From Hephaestia sp. MAHUQ-44 (GTDB taxonomy: Bacteria; Pseudomonadota; Alphaproteobacteria; Sphingomonadales; Sphingomonadaceae): 64,000 nt of DNA. The stretch covers positions 62,001-126,000 of the forward strand of contig NZ_JAMSLX010000002.1 of the NCBI RefSeq assembly GCF_023806085.1, given 5' to 3'. The notes under the pieces are model-generated. The model made no database searches. It saw only the letters and a list, made by a program, of their open reading frames with translations, and was not told where the DNA came from. This document shows, piece by piece, positions 60,808-64,000 of this stretch. Both the position numbers and the translations under genes were made by a program. How positions within the stretch are numbered: position 1 is the stretch's first letter; every line of letters begins with the position of its first letter.

Positions 60808-61476
60808 TCAGAGCGAGGCGATCAGCCGCTCGGTCGCCTGGGCGGCCGCGCGCGCGCTGGCCGCGAGATTGGCGGCGAAATCGCCGGCGCTGGCGCCGTC
60901 GGCCTCGTCCGTCGTGGCTTTGATCGCGGCCCAGGGCACGCCGAGCAGCATCGCCGCTTGCGCCACCGCGGCCGTTTCCATGTCGACCAGCGTCGCGCCG
61001 AGCGCATCGCGGACCCGCGCGGCATGGGCGCCGCATTCGACAAACAGGTCGCTGGTGGCGATCCGCGCGCGCGCCATCCCCGTGTCGGGGACGTCAGCGG
61101 CACGGAATGCCTCGACGCTGGCGGGGCCAATGGGCCAATCGCCAGCGGTATAGTGGGTCAGGCGTTCATCGCGCATCGCCCCGAAATCGGCTTGCACCGC
61201 CTCGGTGATGAGGAAGGGGCCGCGTCCCGCGGCACCCAGGCTCCCGGCGGTGCCGATCACCAGCAGCAACTCGACACCATGGCCGAGGACGAGCGTGGCC
61301 GCCGCCGTCGCCGCGGCGACCTTGCCGATGCCGGCACAGGCAAGAAAGAGCGTGCGCTCGCCCTGCTCGACCCGCTCAATGGGAAGCGGCGGCCCGGCGA
61401 TGATCGTGCGCGGCACCGCCGGTAGCAGAGCGGCGAGTTCTGCCTGCACGCCCGTCACAATCCCGATCCGTTTCAT
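60808..61476 (-). CDS. MTA/SAH nucleosidase / nucleoside phosphorylase family protein
   Basis: A 222-residue PNP/UDP-phosphorylase superfamily protein. It has IGIVTGVQAELAALLP at the start, LLLVIGTAGSLG (phosphate/ribose site region) near 75-86, and VDMETAAVAQAAM with the catalytic-type Glu. This arrangement fits 5'-methylthioadenosine/S-adenosylhomocysteine nucleosidase or the hopanoid-associated phosphorylase HpnG; no hpn gene lies nearby. The ATG has an AGGAGG ribosome site just upstream, so the longer TTG start at 61515 is rejected. Confidence 0.82.
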   Translation of the reverse strand: MKRIGIVTGVQAELAALLPAVPRTIIAGPPLPIERVEQGERTLFLACAGIGKVAAATAAATLVLGHGVELLLVIGTAGSLGAAGRGPFLITEAVQADFGAMRDERLTHYTAGDWPIGPASVEAFRAADVPDTGMARARIATSDLFVECGAHAARVRDALGATLVDMETAAVAQAAMLLGVPWAAIKATTDEADGASAGDFAANLAASARAAAQATERLIASL

Positions 61477-61584
61477 GCCTGCCTCCTTGTCCGCCCGCTG
61501 CGTGTGGGGCGGCAAGGTCGATGCAGCGTTATGCAGCGGTCTTCAACCGGCGACCTGCGGCTTCGGGCGATCGCCTGCCGGTAT

Positions 61585-63354
61585 TCAAAGTCGTTCCATG
61601 CGCAGCCAGCTCTTGTCGCCGGCCCATGCTTTGGCGAAGGCCTGCCGCGCTGCTGCCGCTTCCAGCCGGTGCCCCTGCGCTGCCTCGCTTTCGGCCAGGC
61701 CATAGAGCACCCAGCCATTGTGCGGCGATTGGACCAGCGCCTCGCGGAACGCCTGGCTGGCCTCGGCATGGCGCCCGGCCATAAACAGCGCCGCCCCCAG
61801 CGATTGGCGTACCGGATAATACCAATAGGGCGGCTCCTGATACGGAAGTTTGTCCTCAAGCCCGATCGCGGTGCGATAGAAAGCGATCGCTTCCTCGGGG
61901 CGCCCCGACACAGCGGCAAGGCGCCCGCGCGCAACCGCTTGGGCAAGCGCGAGCAGATCGAGGGCCGGCACGCCCTGGTCGATCATCGCGGCAAACGCGT
62001 CGGATTTGGCGAGCGTGTCGATCGCCGCCATTTCGCCATCGAATGCCGCGCGGTTCCGCCGCTCGGCATAAGCGACCGCCCGCGCATAATGCCGCATTGC
62101 CCTGGCATAGGGCAGCCGCGCGTCGGGCGGCGGCAGGGCAAGGATGGCATCGGGGGCGGCGAATTGCGCCATCGCCAGATAGGGCGCCGCGTCGATTGCC
62201 TGGATCCACGCGATTCTGGCGGAGGTATCGGGATCGAGCACGGTGCGCAGGCGCTGCGCTTCCCGAATGGCCGTCTTCATGTCGCCCGCCATCTGTGCCG
62301 AGGTGACGATCAGATGGATATTGTGCGGATAATAGCCGTAGCGGACGAGGCCGTTGTCGCCCGCGCTGCGGATATAGGCCTCGTCGGCGCGCGCCGCCGC
62401 CACATTGACGCGGATCGCATCGGCATAGCGACCGCGGACGTAGAAGATATGCGCGGGCATATGGACCAGATGCGCGGCGCTGGGCGCGAGCGGGGTCGCC
62501 AGACGATCCGCTGCGGCTTCGGCACGTTGCGGATCGCTCGCCTCGAGCAAATGAATGGCGAGATGCGCAGCCTGAACATGCGCTGGATTGCGGGCGAGGA
62601 CCGCCTCGACCAGTCGTATCGCGTCGCCGCTGCGGCCGATCGGGGTCTTCTTGTCGGCCTCCCAATAATTCCACGGAGTCGTGTCCATCGCGGCCTCGGC
62701 CGCGAGCACCGCCACATCGTCATCGGCCGGAAAGCGCCGCGCCGCCGCCAACATCGCATCGGCATAAGCGGCATCGAGCGCGGCGCGGTCGGCCGCCGGA
62801 TCGCGCGAATAGCGCCGCGCCACGGCGTCGATCAACGCGCGTTCCATCGGCGACGCCCGGTCGCGTAACGCCACCGCTTGCTCCATCGCGGCGAGCGCCG
62901 CGTCGCGATCGCGTTCCTCCATCGGCGCGTTGATATTGGGGCCAAGCGCCACCGCCTCGCCCCACCAGCACATCGCGCATTCCGGATCGCGCCGCTGGCC
63001 CTCGCGGAACGATCGCACCGCGCCGGCGTGATTGAAGCCATAGGCAAACAACAGGCCCTGGCTGAAATAGCGGCGCGCTTCGGCATTGGCGGCCGTCACC
63101 GGAAAGGGCGATTGCGTCAGGTCGGGATAGAGCGGGATCGGCGCGGCATCGCTGGTGGGGGCGGCGACGGTGGCGGCCATCAGCAGCGCCGACGCCAGCG
63201 CCGATCCGGCGCGCCCGCCGGCACAGAGCGTTTGTGCAAGACGGCCGGGATCGAGCGCCGCCAGCGCGGCCGCCGAAAAGCGCGGCTCGATCGAAACGCT
63301 TGCGAGCGACAGGCCGATTCCGACCAGCGCAGCGGATTTCACTACGGCCACCAT
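61585..63354 (-). CDS. TPR-repeat protein of unknown function
   Basis: A 589-residue protein. A hydrophobic, signal-like start (possibly anchored) is followed by about eight helical-repeat units with TPR character: FSQGLLFAYGFNHAGAVRSF, QAAHLAIHLLEASDPQRAEAA, and QAFREALVQSPHNGWVLYGL at the C-terminus. The conserved CAMCWWGEAVALGPNIN and HMPAHIFYVRGRYADAI blocks identify a widely distributed but uncharacterised bacterial TPR family. A conserved His-rich set (HLVHMPAHIF) might bind metal. It is preceded by a tract of palindromic repeats. Confidence 0.8.
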   Translation of the reverse strand: MVAVVKSAALVGIGLSLASVSIEPRFSAAALAALDPGRLAQTLCAGGRAGSALASALLMAATVAAPTSDAAPIPLYPDLTQSPFPVTAANAEARRYFSQGLLFAYGFNHAGAVRSFREGQRRDPECAMCWWGEAVALGPNINAPMEERDRDAALAAMEQAVALRDRASPMERALIDAVARRYSRDPAADRAALDAAYADAMLAAARRFPADDDVAVLAAEAAMDTTPWNYWEADKKTPIGRSGDAIRLVEAVLARNPAHVQAAHLAIHLLEASDPQRAEAAADRLATPLAPSAAHLVHMPAHIFYVRGRYADAIRVNVAAARADEAYIRSAGDNGLVRYGYYPHNIHLIVTSAQMAGDMKTAIREAQRLRTVLDPDTSARIAWIQAIDAAPYLAMAQFAAPDAILALPPPDARLPYARAMRHYARAVAYAERRNRAAFDGEMAAIDTLAKSDAFAAMIDQGVPALDLLALAQAVARGRLAAVSGRPEEAIAFYRTAIGLEDKLPYQEPPYWYYPVRQSLGAALFMAGRHAEASQAFREALVQSPHNGWVLYGLAESEAAQGHRLEAAAARQAFAKAWAGDKSWLRMERL

Positions 63355-63380
63355 GCGCTATCCCCTCCCCCAAAAGGCTT

Positions 63381-63417
63381 AGAGTCGATCCGGTTCGAAT
63401 CGAATCGGATCGACTCT
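63381..63417. repeat. Palindromic repeat unit A
   Basis: Perfect 12-bp arms AGAGTCGATCCG (63381-63392) and CGGATCGACTCT (63406-63417) with a 13-base loop that itself contains the palindrome TTCGAA. No T-run follows on either strand. It probably belongs to the same composite interspersed repeat as unit B. Confidence 0.75.
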
Positions 63418-63435
63418 GGATGATCTTTTTTTGCC

Positions 63436-63479
63436 GTGATTTCCGCGTCGCCAGATGATTCCATCTGGCTCGAAATCAC
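63436..63479. repeat. Palindromic repeat unit B (nested hairpin)
   Basis: Outer arms GTGATTTC (63436-63443) and GAAATCAC (63472-63479) enclose inner arms GCCAGATG (63450-63457) and CATCTGGC (63462-63469) with an ATTC loop; the bulges between them are CGCGTC and TC. The whole can form a long nested hairpin in the gap between the MprF-like and TPR genes. Confidence 0.75.
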
Positions 63480-63573
63480 TCTAAGCGACCCGACCGAAAA
63501 TTATCACGACCGCCGGCTTGCCGTAAACGGCCAAAACGACGCCGATGGGGGGAGCAGGCGCTCGACCGGCGGC

Positions 63574-64000
63574 TCACGCCACCAGTTTGAGGCGAACCCG
63601 CCTGGCTGCGCTGTTCGCCCCGCCGCCGATCAGCGTTTGCAGGTCGATGAGACCGCGTGCGAGCCCGACGCCATAGGGGCCGGCGATATAACGCGGTTCC
63701 CAGACCGGGCCGAATTTCTCCTTATAGGCGCGCAGCCCCTCGAAACCGTAAAAGGCGTCGCCGTGGCGATAGAGCGCCGTGCCAGCCCGCGCCCACATCG
63801 GCGCCAGATGGCGCGCGTCGAGGCCCGAGAGTGGCGCGAGGCCGAGATTGAACCAGCGATAGCCCTGTTCCCTGGCCCATTGCATGAGATGGACGAACAG
63901 GAAGTCCATCGTCCCATAGGGAATATTGGCACCGTGCCGCATCAGATCGACCGAAATCTCCTCACGATTGGCGGTCGCCCAGATATTGGCGAAGGCGACC
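63574..64000 (-). CDS. mprF: MprF-like lysyl-phosphatidylglycerol synthetase, C-terminal end
   Basis: The frame is open to the window edge, so only the last 141 residues are present. They match the end of the GNAT-like catalytic domain of MprF: AFANIWATANREEISVDLMRH, then TMDFLFVHLMQWA, GYRWFNLGLAPLSGL, YGFEGLRAYKEKFGPVWEPRY. MprF adds lysine or alanine to phosphatidylglycerol and flips it, lowering surface charge. Whether the flippase half is present cannot be seen. The gene is upstream of the repeat tract and reads toward the TPR gene. Confidence 0.88.
   Translation of the reverse strand, partial: VAFANIWATANREEISVDLMRHGANIPYGTMDFLFVHLMQWAREQGYRWFNLGLAPLSGLDARHLAPMWARAGTALYRHGDAFYGFEGLRAYKEKFGPVWEPRYIAGPYGVGLARGLIDLQTLIGGGANSAARRVRLKLVA

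Noticed and set aside
63436..63479. Rho-independent terminator for the MprF-like gene
   Set aside because: In the direction of that gene the hairpin is followed by GGC and an A-run, not a U-run, so I listed it as a repeat.

Overview
The window is chromosomal DNA from a GC-rich alphaproteobacterium, most likely of the Sphingomonas group (Sphingomonadales). The signs are several large TonB-dependent receptors next to degradative enzymes, sphingomonad-style housekeeping pairs (aroK-aroB, xerD-accA), Nu-class glutathione transferase, gamma carbonic anhydrase, dense ATGA/TGATG gene overlaps, and many GTG/TTG starts. No rRNA, CRISPR array, transposase or phage gene was recognised. Two tRNA genes are present: Thr(TGT) at 4434-4509 on the minus strand and Arg(CCT) at 28386-28463 on the plus strand.

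Layout. 1-3676: the end of a TonB-dependent receptor, then an aldehyde dehydrogenase. 3677-4433: an AT-rich stretch with no convincing gene, abutting the 3' end of tRNA-Thr. 4434-28463: mostly housekeeping. It holds a minus-strand operon rarA/MmcQ-like/RNase H-like; a metal-type PadR regulator with a perfect palindromic operator and a DUF2218 gene; a glycosyltransferase, a GST and radA; a 7TM-GAF membrane protein; a cvpA-like gene, an IscU-like scaffold, a CPA2 antiporter and a DUF423 gene; aroK-aroB-methyltransferase; a micro-protein, a proline-rich exported protein, xerD and accA; two Flp pilins; mutT; a BioC-like methyltransferase; and comF-like, grxC, nitrilase-like and DUF1178 genes. 28546-29079 is a gamma carbonic anhydrase.

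29090-45002 is the most coherent accessory system, an arabinan / L-arabinoside utilisation locus. A minus-strand operon encodes three exported glycosidases (GH51 alpha-L-arabinofuranosidase, GH127 beta-L-arabinofuranosidase, GH27). Divergently, a TonB-dependent receptor and a GH43 endo-arabinanase-like enzyme are transcribed together. A second minus-strand operon encodes a complete sugar ABC transporter (ATPase, two permeases, lipoprotein binding protein), a cytoplasmic GH51 and, last, a GntR/FCD regulator. The logic is: cleave outside or in the periplasm, import oligosaccharides through the outer membrane by the receptor and through the inner membrane by the ABC system, then finish hydrolysis in the cytoplasm. 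An 8-base core, TGTCTGAG, occurs four times in the two control regions of this locus and is a strong operator candidate for the GntR protein.

45157-58654 is a second accessory block with an unidentified substrate: a nitroreductase, a Tat-exported NTF2-like protein divergent from a TonB receptor, two acyl-CoA dehydrogenases (one glutaryl-CoA dehydrogenase-like), an MFS transporter, an acyl-CoA synthetase, a TPR/2OG-Fe(II) oxygenase protein and a LysR regulator. 58729-64000 holds a 2-hydroxyacid dehydrogenase, a small acidic protein, a lipoprotein, an MTA/SAH nucleosidase-like protein, a large TPR protein, a tract of palindromic repeats, and the C-terminus of an MprF-like lysyl-phosphatidylglycerol synthetase cut by the window edge.
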